NCBI GenBank assembly: GCA_026745465.1
Contig: JACYXH010000141.1
Location: 62,001-126,000, forward strand
DNA length: 64,000 nucleotides
From: Lota lota
Lineage: Eukaryota; Chordata; Actinopteri; Gadiformes; Lotidae
Direction of reading: 5' to 3'
The position numbers and the translations under genes were made by a program. This document shows, piece after piece, positions 34,922 to 58,000 of this stretch. How positions within the stretch are numbered: position 1 is the stretch's first letter; the number at the start of each line of letters is the position of its first letter. The notes under the pieces were generated by a model. That model saw only the letters and a program-made list of their open reading frames with translations, was not told where the DNA came from and did no database searches.

Positions 34922-35463
34922 ACAAACAATCCCATTATGTATTCTGATATAAAAGCCCTTTAACAACCAGAAATAACAAGCATAACACACATTCAGCATA
35001 CTTTCTTTTTAGCCCTCTCTTTCTGACACACATACGCACAAAAACATCCACACAAACACACACACATACACACTGGGGTGGATGTCCTGGATCCAGTGGT
35101 GGGATTAAAACAGAAAGGAAGGATTGGCCTTCTTCCGTAATCTCTGTGACACCACATGGATCCAGTCTGAACCTCTCTAATTTTTTGGATACTTCAATTT
35201 TGAATGTTTGCTTTCTTTAGATTGCACTACTCTTTGGATAAAGAATCGTCTGCTAAACGATTACGATTTCAATGATTGCGTCACCAAAACGTTGAGCCGT
35301 AGGAAATAATGTGAGCATCCATTGTTTCACTACATCCTAAATCCAGCGGTTGACAAACCAGTCTGACGTCTGCTACTAAATATAAACCTTTTCTTATCAA
35401 GTTCTCTCCTATTGGTGTATCTAGTGTGTTCCACACCAGGTTGGACAACGAGTGGTCGGTACT

Positions 35464-35572
<109 letters not shown>

Positions 35573-35984
35573 ATTTGTATAGCCCTTAATCCCAGTTACA
35601 CAGTCTCAGGGCTCAGTCTCAGGGCTTCACATAATGTCTAACCGTGTGTTTGTGGATGTGTGTTTCATATGTGTGAGTGTCTCATGTGTGTTTATGGGTG
35701 TTCATCTCTGTACTCTTATGCAGTTTTCCATGTTTCCCATGGGTGTGAGTGTGCGCATACATCCATCTGCATGCACATCATACGTACGTGTGTGTGTGTG
35801 TGTGCGTGTGCATGCACCTCTGGGAGAGAACCCAGGCACCATGTCCATCAACGTGCATGGACATACTAACACACACACACACACACACAAAGTACAAACC
35901 ACTCTCGTCGTCAAACCTAGATGGAAGAGAAAATAAAAGCTTACTCCTCATTGCCCTACTGCCCTGGCGTCTGGGTTGCTCTAG

Positions 35985-35985
<1 letters not shown>

Positions 35986-36064
<79 letters not shown>
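35986..36064. repeat. (GT)n microsatellite
   Basis: About 39 GT units, preceded by GCTCTAGCT. Confidence 0.97.
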
Positions 36065-36065
<1 letters not shown>

Positions 36066-36374
36066 AGCATCATCAGTATCATAATTACATCATATTGTTA
36101 ACAATAGTTAGCACCGTCAATGCCAGAAGGCGGCGTCATTTGAATTAGCATTGTTAATGCAATTATTTCAATAAGTAACACTATGCTTAGTAGCGTAATG
36201 CTAGTTATCGTCGATAACACTACTTGGCAGTATTAATGCTAGTAGGCATTCATATAAACTGGTGGGCGAGGAGGCCATCCTGTTTAGTGCTACATATTCT
36301 GCTGCCTGAGATTCATGCCAAAGAGTTATTTATAAGTAGAGACTCAGTAACTAAATATACCCCACAGCACTGTG

Positions 36375-36505
<131 letters not shown>

Positions 36506-38014
36506 CCTGAAGAACCCATTTCCTACTCAAATGATCAACTGCTAGTGAATTATGGAACCCAGTAAATAATTTGATGTAAAATAAGGACAGCTCTCTGAAA
36601 ATTTTATCAGATGTTTGCTGACTTATGAAGTTCTTTCATATTTTAAGTATTTTAATTTTCACCCAACGCAAAACCAAAGTATGTGACACTAACGTCTAGA
36701 AACAACAATAGCGTGACAGCAGAACAATGAGACGACAGCTTCCTGTCCCACGCACACACCCGTCACATTCCTTCGTGCCCTGTAGATGGGTGTTCGCGCG
36801 CGCGCGTGCGTGTGTGGTGTACGTGCGTACCATTTTCACCTGTTAACTAATTTACTTTTGGAGGAAAATAAATACTCGTATGTGCACACTTGTGTATGTT
36901 TTCAATTGTATTAATTTAGTTTTCATACAACAACAAACACACAGACTGCAATCAATTTTCAATAATCGAGGTCTCAAAAACTACTAGGGGTGAAAATAAA
37001 GCATTACATTTACGTTACGCGGCTTGTTTCTTCCCAATAACCAAAATGAGACAAATAACAAATAATATATTCAGCACTGAGGTGACGACAAATCAATTAA
37101 TCAATAGTCAGGGTTAGGCCATCATCAACTCGTCTGAAACACATAACCAGCATCACCATAGTAGTTCCCTTTATTGACTTAATGTCCTTAAAGGTTTAAG
37201 TTGAGACTTCTTACGATATGTCTCCAGTCTGTGTTTTAAATACCATGCATAGTTACTTTTATGGAGGCTCGACTACTTGACCAAAAAAAATGGTTTGTTG
37301 CTAGATCCAAGTGTCCGTACGTACAGTGGGCGGGCTTCCCCAATAGCAACCAATCAGAGGTAACACACGCTGTGGTCGGGATCAGTGATTGGTTGGTAAC
37401 GGAGCGAGGCACCGCCTACTGTACGTTATGAGAGTTGGATCTAGCGACTACAAAAAAAATGAACAGAAGTCATAGTCGCAAACTGACAGTTCAACCAGAA
37501 TAAAAGAGGTTGAAATGGTACATACAATGTGAGGTACATCGTTCTAGTTGGCTGTACGATATTAGATAGATGAAGAGAGGAAATGCAATCTAATGGTGTT
37601 GTAGTGCTGTCTTTATCCTACTGTGGACGGTGCCGTTTTAGTCCTGACGTTACCGAATAACACTAGTTTCTGACGCCGACGTCTACAAGACCACTTGATG
37701 CTCCTCCTATATACGTTTAAACTTTAAGGTGGTTATTTGTTGTTGTTTTGGGGGAACACACAACACACACGCACAGACTGAACCACTAGTTACGACAGGG
37801 TTTGGATGAAAGGCAGCGACGCAATTGACCAAACCTTGATTTAACGAAAACATCTTCGACAAAATGCCGTCTAAAGTGCTGCACAACGTACACGTCTGCA
37901 GCTTGAGTTTGGTCGCTGTCATTCGGTCCAATCACAATAATAATACTAAAATCCCCCCCCCCCCCCCTACAGAAAAACAATGGAATAAAGATCAGTATGG
38001 TGCTGCAGACTTAC

Positions 38015-38300
38015 CGTCTACAAAGACAGGGCCAGATACTGCATGTTTTCAACACCTCTCATGTCGACTCAAGCGGGCTGTCCGCAGCCATAACTAGCTG
38101 CCAGAAGTCCTTTATTGCGGTGGCCCCACCGACGCTTTCTCCGTTTCCAGACCGGGATGCAGCGCTCCTAAACGGGGTCGCACCGCCGCCACCTCTCGCT
38201 GTGGCTCCAGATTCGCGGCCAGGCGTAAATCTAGCTTTGATCGTAATCAGGGCGTATTACTCGTTTCTCAAAATCATCCCATGCTTATCGGCTTGGGGGT
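38015..38300 (-). other. Candidate non-coding first exon / promoter on the minus strand
   Basis: The minus strand has a strong donor TTTGTAGACG|GTAAGTCTG with exon end at 38015. It is preceded by a GC-richer, CpG-containing stretch (about 38030-38220) that stands out in AT-rich surroundings. No long open frame leads into the donor. It could be the untranslated first exon of hecw2, 6 kb upstream of its ATG. The right boundary is arbitrary. Confidence 0.3.
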
Positions 38301-38689
38301 TTTAAGCCACCATGGAGACATATAGCATTGACGCTGCCAGGGCTGAAAGAAGCGTTCATATCTTATTTATTTAGCGAGAAGACTTCATCACATCCGCCTG
38401 CCCGTTTCCGCTTCATCACCAGCGTAATAAAAGCGCTGAACACCCACAACCACAGCACCGTGAAAAACACAGGGGAAAACCATGCCCAATGGTTCAGAAA
38501 AAACACACGATGACATGGACCTGTTTTATTCCAGTTTTATGCAAAAAAATAATTACCGTGAACTTTATTTGGGAGCAAGGTTTTTGGAGGTTTAGGAGGG
38601 TCCATCGGACCCACCCTGCTCTCTCCATCCTTTAGGGTTGAAGGCTCTGAGTCAAGACGTGCTTTGGTCGCGGACTTCAGATGTAATTA

Positions 38690-38692
<3 letters not shown>

Positions 38693-38720
<28 letters not shown>
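38693..38720. repeat. Poly-G run of about 28
   Basis: A homopolymer G run after TAATTAGA, in non-genic sequence near the gtf3c3 3' end. Confidence 0.93.
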
Positions 38721-38810
38721 ATTACCAACATAATCACATCGCTTTAATCCACGATTGAAACAAAATTAAAACTACTGTCGTAATGACACCAAAACCGACA
38801 ATGGACAACT

Positions 38811-38820
38811 TTTATTTATT
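38811..38820 (-). terminator. Candidate polyadenylation signals for gtf3c3
   Basis: Two overlapping AATAAA hexamers on the minus strand (TTTATTTATT on the plus strand), about 280 nt after the stop codon. They are the nearest canonical signals noticed downstream of gtf3c3. Confidence 0.45.
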
Positions 38821-39096
38821 ATTTTTATTTATTATCAAAATATACACAGTTTTTTTGTACATAGGCAATAGCAAAAATAAAATGTGTAAACATTTATTCT
38901 AGTCTTCTCAAAAGCATCAAGCAACCTCTCAAGTATTTTTCGAGAATTTATCTGGATATTAATCCAATAAAATAGAAGCCACTTCGACCTTAATCCATAC
39001 ACCAACTACTTCTAGAAAAGCCTCCAGACCACGGACTCAAATATCACCCTCGGTTTGTATAGGAATACATGCCTGAAAATGTGTGTGCGCGTGTGT

Positions 39097-49085
<9,989 letters not shown>

Positions 49086-49259
49086 CTCTGTTTGCATGCG
49101 ATCTTGCAGAGCTGCTGTGATGATTCACCACTTGCACGACTTAAACCTCGACTTTTCTGCATGTAACACGCAGCATGGGGCTGTCACACACGTTGCTATT
49201 CGTGCGTGGATCTTAAAAGCTCGACAGGGAACATCGGCTAGGAAACATGTCACATGAAA

Positions 49260-50308
49260 TGACAACAGTGTATTGTAAACAAGCATGTAGTCTGCAGGGC
49301 GGTCTGACCTGGCTTTACTTCCGGGTTAGTGTCAGACATGTGATATGTTTTGCTGCCGTCTGGTGCTTGCATTTGATATTGCATAATAAATGATATACAG
49401 GTTTGATTATTTGAAAGCAGTGCTTTGTATCTGGACTTCAACAGCTGACATGGTCAATTCTCTTCATCCAGTGTAACTTTAGAAATACCCCATTTGGATG
49501 GACACACTGCATTGTTCTCTTCCCCTGTAGTTATGACCTTATTTGAACAACCTATGCTATGCACCCCACCCTCCACTGAATTATATCAAACCTTTGTGGC
49601 TTCTGGACGTAAATTGTGCTGCATCATGCACGTGTCTTGTATGTAATTCCACCAAGGGCCGAAAAATGTCTAGAGTCAGTCTGAATCTAAATGTAAGCTA
49701 TGTTGCTTCCAATTAGGTTAAATTAAAGCATACTTAAAATGATATGGTTCAACATAATTTATTCCATTAGAATACCGCAAACAGCCTTTTTAAAGGCTTC
49801 TAAAGGTATTTTAAGGTCTTCCATGAGGGCTTATGTTAAGGTTTCACAGTAAGGCACCACCTTGACTTAAAAAATAAAAGCAAATTAAAACAGATCCATG
49901 CTCAATCATATCAGAGAAAGTCTTCGTACAGGAAATATTCAAATGATTTCTTCCAACACACGAACAGATGAATAAATAACGGATATTTGGATTAGTTGAA
50001 CACACCTTATCTGTCCCCTCTGATTCACTAACGGACCGGAGCATTATGTGGTTGGTTGCTATTGTTGTTTTTAATATGTATTTTAATTCGATTAGACTAT
50101 TTGTCTTCACGCGTACAGTCCAGCCACGGAGATAAGAAGACAGAGAGAGATGGGAAGGACGAGAAACGGACAAAAATGGATAAACAGTTGTTGAATGATA
50201 AGGGACAAAAGAGGGGGACGGAAATGGAAGTGTGATAAGGAGAAAGAAGGGCTGTACAATGATGTAGCGATAAATTAATGACATGAAAAGACAAACACAG
50301 AAACATGA

Positions 50309-50391
<83 letters not shown>

Positions 50392-50441
50392 TGTGAAGTC
50401 GCCCTGTATTTGTAAGTGTGTGTCTGTCTGTTTGTGTGAGA

Positions 50442-50481
<40 letters not shown>

Positions 50482-51850
50482 CAGACAGACAGACAGAGAG
50501 AGACAGAGAGAGTGTGTCTGTGTGTGTTTGTGTAAGAGAGAGAGAGAGAGAGAGAGACGGAGACAGAGACGGAGACAGGGACAGTGTGTCTGTGTATGTT
50601 TGGGGGTAGTGGCTTCATCCCAACACTCATATGTTGTCTTTAATCTACTTTGGAGCTCGTCAGAGCTCCTGTTACTTCCATCCTGTACTGCAGACCTATT
50701 GTCATCCTTCTGCTGTTGTTCTGTTGTTCTACTGTTCACTCCAGTTCTGGTTGATCAAGATCAACCTTCCTTAGTCTGAATGCTTCCTGAGCAGTCCGGA
50801 TGATTTTCCTTCTCCAGCCACTGGATTGGAGAGCCGGTTGAGGTGAGTCTCCATCAGGATCTGAACAAGAAGCGCTGAAAAATCTAAACTTGTGAGATTG
50901 AAAATAAACTGTTTTATTTTTCCTGAAATTAATTGGGAGACGTCTAGGGCTGGATGCACAAAGTATCTAAAGATAATTCTTAAGAAGTTTCCTAAGAAGA
51001 CATTATATTAAGTTCCTAAGAATGTTCTTAACTTCAATTCCACAATATTTTCCTAAGCACCTTTATTTTTCTTAAGAACTCCTACAGTTCTTAAGTTACA
51101 GTACAGTTATTTTATTCCATTCTTTGGAGCCTTTTTTTTAAGTAGTAAAAATGTTGGGCCAAGTGTGTTGATAAGGGAAAATCAATCAAGTGATAAACAA
51201 ATTGCGTAGTTATCTTAGTGTGTAGTAGCCTAGACCTATGTCTTTTTTTCATATCATAATAATATCATGCACATTTTGTATCAGACCACATGCTAATGGT
51301 TTTTGTGTCCTTGCACTTGCCGCTTTTTTCAGCATTTTTTTTTAATCATGAATGATTTTTGTGCTCCGCTAGGTGAACACAAAGGCCATAGCAACAGCTT
51401 CGTAACAACCGCTAATTCTGTTTTTCTGGCCGCCCACAATCTGTGTTCCTCAATGCGGTTCAATAACGGTTAAATAACAAGACATTGGCATATCTCTTGG
51501 GTTATATGCTGCTAGTATATTGTGCAGCTCTCTGAAGCGAGAAATACACGGGGAAAAAACGGCAAGTCCCAAAAGGTTAAGCTGCTAAATCGCTAATTAG
51601 CCTGTAGGTAAACAAATTCGTTTCCCGCCAAATCATGCCTTAATCACTAAAGTAAAAAATTGTTTTCTCTCTTTGCATTTTTATTCGCGTATATTATTTG
51701 GTTGACGCTTCAGGTATCCACATTTGTTATATTATTTGCATAATTAATGTGTAATTTAATTTGAATGTATCTAACTATGAATATCATTATCAAATCCTTT
51801 TTTATCTTTCTCCTAGGAGTTGGTCCGACTGAGTTTGGGACAGCTAACCT
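49260..51850. other. Intergenic region between gtf3c3 and the adenosine-receptor-like gene
   Basis: No exon recognised. Contains (GT)n at 50312-50393, GA/GACA repeats at 50440-50580, and at about 50944-51120 a stretch of TTCTTAAGAA-type motifs after CTAGGGCTGGATGCACAAAG, which looks like a fragment of a DNA transposon. The two neighbouring genes are divergent. Confidence 0.5.
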
Positions 51851-51859
51851 CTTGCTAGC

Positions 51860-54530
51860 ATGAACACAACTGGGGGTTGCATGTCATCTATGCCAATAGG
51901 TTACACGTCCAGATTACGAGGCCCCTACATTGCCTGCGAGCTGTTAATAGCACTGATAGCGGTCATCGGAAACTTCCTGGTGTGTCTGGCGGTGAGTCGG
52001 AACCGGAGACTCCGGACCGTCACCAACTACTTCCTGGTGAGGAGCGTCATATTTGAAATTGTGTCTTCCTATCTGAAAGAGTTGGTGGAAAGATCTCAGA
52101 CTAAATTCCCGTTAACCTTACGATCGCAACCCTAGTCTCTCCGTAAAAGAAACAAAATCAAATCAAAGCGGCTGGTCTGCCTTATCTTAGAAGGAAATTG
52201 AATTTCCGTTTCCTTTTGTTCTTTCTCTTTCGTGTCCAGGTGTCGCTGTCGGTAGCGGACATCCTGGTGGGGCTGGTGGCGATCCCCTGTGCCGTGCTGA
52301 CGGACCTGGGTCGACCTCACCACGACCTGCCCCTCTGCCTGGTCCTGCTGAGCATACTCATGGTGCTCACACAGGTAGGCAGGAAATCCAATCTGAAACA
52401 ACTGTTCACCATTCACTTCATTGAGGTCCAAGGACATGTTTTGATCCAATGCCACTGCAATCAGATGCGTTATTAAAGAGCAGGCAGAGCAGTGGTTCCC
52501 AACCTTTGATCACTTGGAAGAGTGAAGATCACAGCAAACCTCTGAACGTTGACCCCTGACCCCCTATCTCTCTCTCTCCCAGAGCTCCATCCTCAGCATG
52601 CTGGCGGTGGCGGTGGAGCGCTACGTGGCTATCCTGCGTCCCTTCCACTACCAGCGGATCATGAGCCCCAGGAACGCCCGGCTGGCACTGCTCCTCACCT
52701 GGAGCCTGGCGCTCCTCTCGGGCTCCGTCCCCCTCATGGACTGGCAGAGTCAGAACCACGACTCTGCGTAAGACACCGGAGTCGTCGTCAAAAGTGTGTT
52801 GGTGGTGGTGGTGGTTTCCCATGATGCATTGCTTGTCGACACATCCCAGATTGAGCCAGTGAAACTCAGAACCACACCACTCTCAACTCAACCCAGTGTC
52901 AATACTAGGACCCATCTCAAATGCCAATAATCCCTGATCTAGGACCTGATACGAACAACCTTGAATGCTTTTTTTATTAACACTTTTCAGTCAGCCATAC
53001 TTAATCTCGTACCTAACCTTAGAGTGGCTGTAACCTAGTACCTAAATAGAACCATTATAACTATGATAACTTACCTTAAATTTTGTTATTGGTTATGCAT
53101 CGTGGGGATTTACATCAGAGATGTCTATAGAGGAGATTACTAGGAGATAGAGAATGTTTGGAAGGATACGATTGGATTTCTGGATGAGGATTAAGTCAAA
53201 TAAGAAAGGGTAAGTAGGGATAAGTAGACACGAAGGGATGGATGGAAGAACAGATGAATGGATGGGTTTATGGATGATGGATAGATGACGGATAGATGGC
53301 ATATAGACAAACAGATTAACCTTTTGATGATTGGCAAACAAAGTAGGCGAGAAAGCTGAAGGTTGGGTGAGTCCGTTAAATCAATAATTGATAGTGATGT
53401 TTTGTGTTTCACCCTCCATCACTGCAGCTACTGCCTCTTCACCTGCGTGGTGGACATGACCTTCATGGTCTACTTCAACTTCTTCGGCTGCCTCCTCCTC
53501 CCGCTCCTCTTCATGTTCATCATCTACGCCCACATCTTCTACACCATGCGCCACCAGCTCCGACGCATCGCTGTTGCCAGGGGAACGCCGTCCGAGGCCA
53601 GCCCAACCCCCCCGGCGCTCTCCGTCACCAGGGACGGGGATACGAGAGACCCCGAGACGCGGAGCAATGGGACGGAGGAGGGTGCCCTCACACGGGGTCC
53701 CCAAGTGGGTGCCGCAGACTCCGGGATTGGTGGGGCCGCTGTGTGGGGCAGTGGACAAGGAACCAGCCAGAGAAGCGAGGGAGGTGAGGAGGTGGCCTTC
53801 TCTTCCAGGGGGGCCACTCAGATTAGGTTTGGAGAGGGTAAGAGGGTCAGGGTTGGGGCCGCCGTGGAGGGACCACATGGAGTGGTTGAGGAGGAGAAGG
53901 AGGAGGAGGGGACACGCCAGAGAAAAGGCCGTCACAGGGGCAGCTGAAGCTGGGGTGAGGAAAACATGGAGCAGGGCTGTGGACGGCGGCTCCAGAGGGG
54001 GCGTTGGGAAGACGACACCCAGGTTAGAGGCTCAGTGCGAGGCAGGGGGTGCGCGAGAACCAGACCCCGGTGAACCGGCAAGAACAGGGGCATCCAATCA
54101 AATGGCAAGCGGGGTTCGAACCAAGACCTTTAGACCAATTATCCAAACAAAGGATACCGCGGTGTTCCAGAAGATGTCGAGGCGGTCTGTTAGGACGTCC
54201 TGCTCCGGCTCGGACGACCGCCCTTCGGGGTCGGCAGCGGAGTCCAACAAACCGGCGCGAGCGCAAGCCCGACTGGAAATCCAGAAGGCCGCCTCCCTCT
54301 TCCTGGTCCTCTTCATATTCATGGTGTGCTTGATGCCCATCCACCTCATCAACTGCATCCTGCTGCTGCGGCCGCAGTGCCCCGTGCCCATGCCCATCAC
54401 ACTGGGGGCCATTTTGTTGTCTCACGCCAACTCGGCGCTGAACCCCCTGCTGTATGCCTTCAGGATGAGGTCTTTCAGGCACACACTCCGAGGAATGTGC
54501 CCGTGGAGAAGTACACTGAAACGCCACTAG
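51860..54530 (+). CDS. Adenosine-receptor-like class A GPCR
   Basis: Seven-helix G-protein-coupled receptor for extracellular adenosine, by family. Exons: 51860-52036 (TM1), 52240-52374 (TM2 to start of TM3), 52583-52767 (TM3-TM4), 53428 onward (TM5), and a last segment ending at 54530 (TM6-TM7). Motifs: GNFLVCLAV; VSLSVADILVGLVAIPCAV; LTQSSILSMLAVAVERYVAI, with ERY in place of DRY; YFNFFGCLLLPLLFM; IHLINCILLL; SHANSALNPLLYAF (NPxxY). The intron after LMVLTQ is at the position shared by vertebrate adenosine receptor genes; those before TM2 and before TM5 are extra. TM5 and TM6 are in different frames. Splicing 53704 to 54171 (CCCCAA|GTGGGT, GTTCCAG|AAG) restores one frame of 377 aa. Alternatively a 1-nt indel lies in the loop. 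TM7 is A3/A1-like, but I cannot assign a subtype. Confidence 0.78.
53428..54530 (+). CDS. Adenosine-receptor-like gene, 3' part with unresolved third intracellular loop
   Basis: TM5 is read from 53428 (ACTGCAG|CTACTGCC) and its frame stays open to TGA at 53945-53947. The TM6-TM7 frame is shifted by one base and ends TAG at 54528-54530. Read through, the loop would exceed 200 residues, far longer than in known adenosine receptors. With the proposed intron it is about 125. Gly/Arg/Glu-rich and CpG-rich sequence (53600-54200) makes both sequence error and unusual splicing plausible. Confidence 0.55.
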
Positions 54531-54590
54531 AAGGCAGTACAGGGTTTCGTACGCACAGCACATCGATGCTTTTGAGAAATGTGCATGTGA

Positions 54591-54610
54591 CCCCCCCCCC
54601 CCCCCCCCCC
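54591..54610. repeat. Poly-C run in the GPCR 3' UTR
   Basis: About 20 consecutive C starting 60 nt after the stop codon. Confidence 0.9.
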
Positions 54611-54701
54611 ACACCATCACATGTTGTCTAATTTAAGATAAATATTCTTTTCATTTGGAAAAATACGAAATACATGTGTGTATATTATTTGAAAGACAAG
54701 G

Positions 54702-54707
54702 AATAAA
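54702..54707 (+). terminator. Candidate polyadenylation signal for the GPCR
   Basis: AATAAA 172 nt downstream of the TAG, on the sense strand in AT-rich sequence. Confidence 0.5.
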
Positions 54708-54924
54708 TGTTGAATAGAACGTGTATTATCAAACAATTTATATCAGAATTATCATCCAATCCGTCTGTTACAAACACAAATATCAAGGTACACACTTGTA
54801 CGCACACATATTTATGAAGTTAAATATGAACGTTTCTGAGTATTAAAGGAGATTAAGTTAAGATTTGCACTCCCTGCTCCCTCCCTTATATTTCATGTGT
54901 TGCATTTCATGCACCTGTGATTGA

Positions 54925-55165
54925 CAGGCAGGATGGATTCCCCATATCAGTCAGGGAATAGAAGACCTAATTGCCTACGAAATGAACCGGAAGTGGTCTA
55001 CAATCTAAATAGGCTCATACGGAGGCAGGTGCAGTCAACCATAAACAGATATTCTCACAGGGCTTTTCCTTCACTTCCTTCAGCTGACGGGTGGCTGTGG
55101 CATTTCAAACAAATTACATTCAAATAATAGCTCTTAAATCTTACCTACAGCACCTTTTAAGAAAT
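54925..55165. repeat. Fragment of a teleost MITE
   Basis: Ends with CTTACCTACAGCACCTTTTA, whose reverse complement (AAAGGTGCTGTAGGTAAG) I recognise as a common terminal motif of fish non-autonomous transposons. A further terminal fragment is at about 9055-9080. Confidence 0.5.
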
Positions 55166-55481
55166 GGTTACTCACATTCTGATGAGGTAAGAGTACGACT
55201 TAGTGACGCGTGTAAAAACCAGGACAAAGGACATGTGGTTTTTAAAACGTAACAATTTCAATTAGCAAGCCTACAGCTTTTCATGTTGTGTAGGGTGACT
55301 TTTTTTTGGTGTAGTGTCTCGTTTCTAAAAGAGACTGTTTCTAGCAAAGAGACAGACGGAACAATTAAAAAAACAGCAGTGCATCACTGACCAACAACAT
55401 GAGCCAAAATGATCTTTCAATGAATAATGGTTAACAACAACAACACAACAAACACATAAGCACTTCAACATAACTGCGTGC

Positions 55482-55487
55482 TTTATT
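55482..55487 (-). terminator. dmd: Candidate dystrophin polyadenylation signal
   Basis: TTTATT on the plus strand (AATAAA on the minus strand), about 2.4 kb from the stop codon. Confidence 0.45.
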
Positions 55488-57902
55488 GATATACAGTAAA
55501 GCATTTTATAATACAGTAGTAAGGCATATATTTGGTGGAATCTGATATGTTGTGGAGTATCGATGAGTAATTGAAGGGCGGGAAAAAATGACAACAAAAA
55601 AACATGGCGATGGGGGGGGGGCGGAAGAAATTAAATACAGTTAAAGTTAAAACATAACTCAATGGGAAACCCAGTGTGTGTCAAAACACCTGATCATGCT
55701 CACAGCACCCGTGACGTCTCGACGGTGCTGTTTGTATCCGCACACTTTTCTAGAACTGTCCCGCGTTGAAGAAAAACGAAGAGACTGCATTAGGCCACAC
55801 ATGCTGATGTAAACACCTCACACGGCACAAAACTAGACTCCAGCCAAACCCGGGAGAAAAAAACTAAACAGTACGAGTGAGTGCATCCAAGTTTGCTTGT
55901 TTAAAACACAGAGAACACGGCTATGTCCCGTGTGTGACAGTAGCAGATGCTAGCGTGTTCCACGAATGGCGGTAGGCTAATGTTCAGTCATTCGACAGGA
56001 AGAGAAAATTATTTAAATGATTTCTAGTTCTGAAGACCGTTTTGAAAGAAAAACACACAGGGAAGAGAAGGGCATTCCTGTTGACATGATGTCAATCGGC
56101 AAAGTCAACGCTAATCAATGTGTTTGTTAATTGAAAGAATTTTAAAGAAACAGTTACAAACTATGGAGGTACGATGAGTAAATGCCTTGAACCATAGAAA
56201 TTATAATAACTTGAGAACTCATTCGAGGTAGAGCTTGCTTTATGGGTTTTCCTAGAATTTCAATGACTTCTGGGGAAAAAGATGCCAGTTTTGTTTAGAA
56301 ATGTTTAAGAAATTTAGTTTTTTGAATAAAATGACCTCTAGTTGGTAGCCAGCCAGTTAAACTGCCGTGCTTCGATTCAAATGAAACAGAAAAGAAAACA
56401 AATATACTAAATTCTCCTCTTCCAGTATTTTCTAACAAACAACTGTTATGCTATGCTCTATTACATACAGTATGTGCTCCTAGGGCCTCTGCAAAAACAC
56501 TCCAACCTGAACAATGAGGCAATTTCAAAACAAAAAGAAGGTACATGAACCCTTATTTTATAAGATAGATCTTCACTGCAGTGGTGTAAAGCTTGCATTG
56601 CATTCCAGTAAATTCCAGTGCTAACATCGGTAGATCGAGTGCACTTGCACACAAAAAAAGGCTTTTTCGAGATGAATCCATGTTTTAAAATCACAGAGAT
56701 TCTGACTACAACATTGTATTGTCATCACAGCTATGCTCTATCAAGATGCAGCTGTTTCATGTATACACCGAGTTAATTTGACGAATATTCCTTCCTATTA
56801 GCTAAAAATAGTAGCTAGCAACATTAAGTTACCTTCAAACTGAAACATTAAATTATACTATAGTTTTGATTTGAAACCCAGTTGAATATTAATCAACTGG
56901 ATTATTCACAACAGCTTATTTTACGAAAAGTTAGAACGGGACGGTGTGTGGTTAAGTTTAGTTTAGTCAGATGACATACCTTAAAGTTCAGTTGAAGTAC
57001 CAAAATCTCATTATACTCAATTTAAATAGAAAAAGAATAAAACATTTCCCTAAATGTGTTTCGTATTGCTTAGCAACATCCTGGCCTAATGGCAGTTCTG
57101 AAATGGGCTTTTTTTTTTTACTCTATGGATATAGCACTTGGTCTTGAAATTAAATATAAGGTAGCCATGAATACATAATTAATTGGGACGATGCATTATT
57201 GGATGGATAACTGGATGGATGAATAGATGGATGAAGATTAAAAAGATGGAGGGATGGGTGGGTGGAACGAAGATGCTTTTATGCAACGTGGAGGCAGGCA
57301 ACCCTCCACACACACACACACACACCAAAATCCTTAAACATCTTGTCATTAACACACACTTAATTCCAGAGTGCCTGTTTTGCCTTGACAGTAGTATATA
57401 TTCTGTTGTAGAAAGACATGTTCCTCTTAGAAAGCACCCATATGATTACAATCATTCTTTTTCATTACAAATGTCTGAAATACGTCCTTTTTTTCAGTTA
57501 CAAAGAGATGGCAAATATACGATCACGTCGAATACATTTATTTGTATTTAGTCTTTCTTTGATTTTTCCCTCTGTTTTTTTTTATACAATTGCATAGAAG
57601 TTTAAAAACCAGCCTCTGTTAATAATAAAACCATTTTAGGACTTTTTTTAAGAAACTACTGAAATCTACAAGTTATAATTTTTGTCATTTTCTAATTGTT
57701 TTTTATGTCATTGCGTGTAACTGCAGTCCTTCACAAAAATAGACGTTATATATATTCTCTTTGTAAACTGTGTGTTCAATCCAGTTGTTTGACTAGAAAA
57801 GCATGCTTTTGATTGGTGAGGGAGGGGGGCAAATGGAAGGCGGGGATAAGGTTGTGGGCAGGACCTTGGAAGGGGAGGGGCTTGGGTTGGTTGGGCCTAG
57901 TG
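55482..57902 (-). other. dmd: Dystrophin 3' untranslated region
   Basis: About 2.4 kb of AT-rich unique sequence with almost no microsatellites, in contrast to the rest of the window. It runs from the stop codon at 57905-57903 to an AATAAA on the minus strand at 55487-55482. Its length is close to the 2.7 kb 3' UTR known for mammalian dystrophin. The 3' end is inferred from the hexamer only. Confidence 0.6.
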
Positions 57903-58000
57903 TTATTCCCCGTTCTGCTCGTCAGTCATCACGTTGACCAGTGACTCCATGGCTCGACCTAGGTCATCGGCCATGTGGAACAAACTGCCCACACTGGGAC
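57903..58000 (-). CDS. dmd: Dystrophin last exon (exon 79 equivalent)
   Basis: Acceptor CTCCCTCTAG|GTCCCAG; the exon reads [20 protein letters not shown] then [11 protein letters not shown] and TAA. This matches the hydrophobic 31-residue C-terminus made by mammalian dystrophin when exon 78 is skipped. The frame joins exon 77 directly (phase 1). With the candidate exon 78 included, translation would stop before reaching this sequence. Confidence 0.9.

Noticed and set aside
50309..50780. Plus-strand frame through the GT/GA repeats at 50.3-50.8 kb
   Set aside because: Low-complexity Cys-Val and Arg-Glu translation followed by ordinary intergenic sequence.
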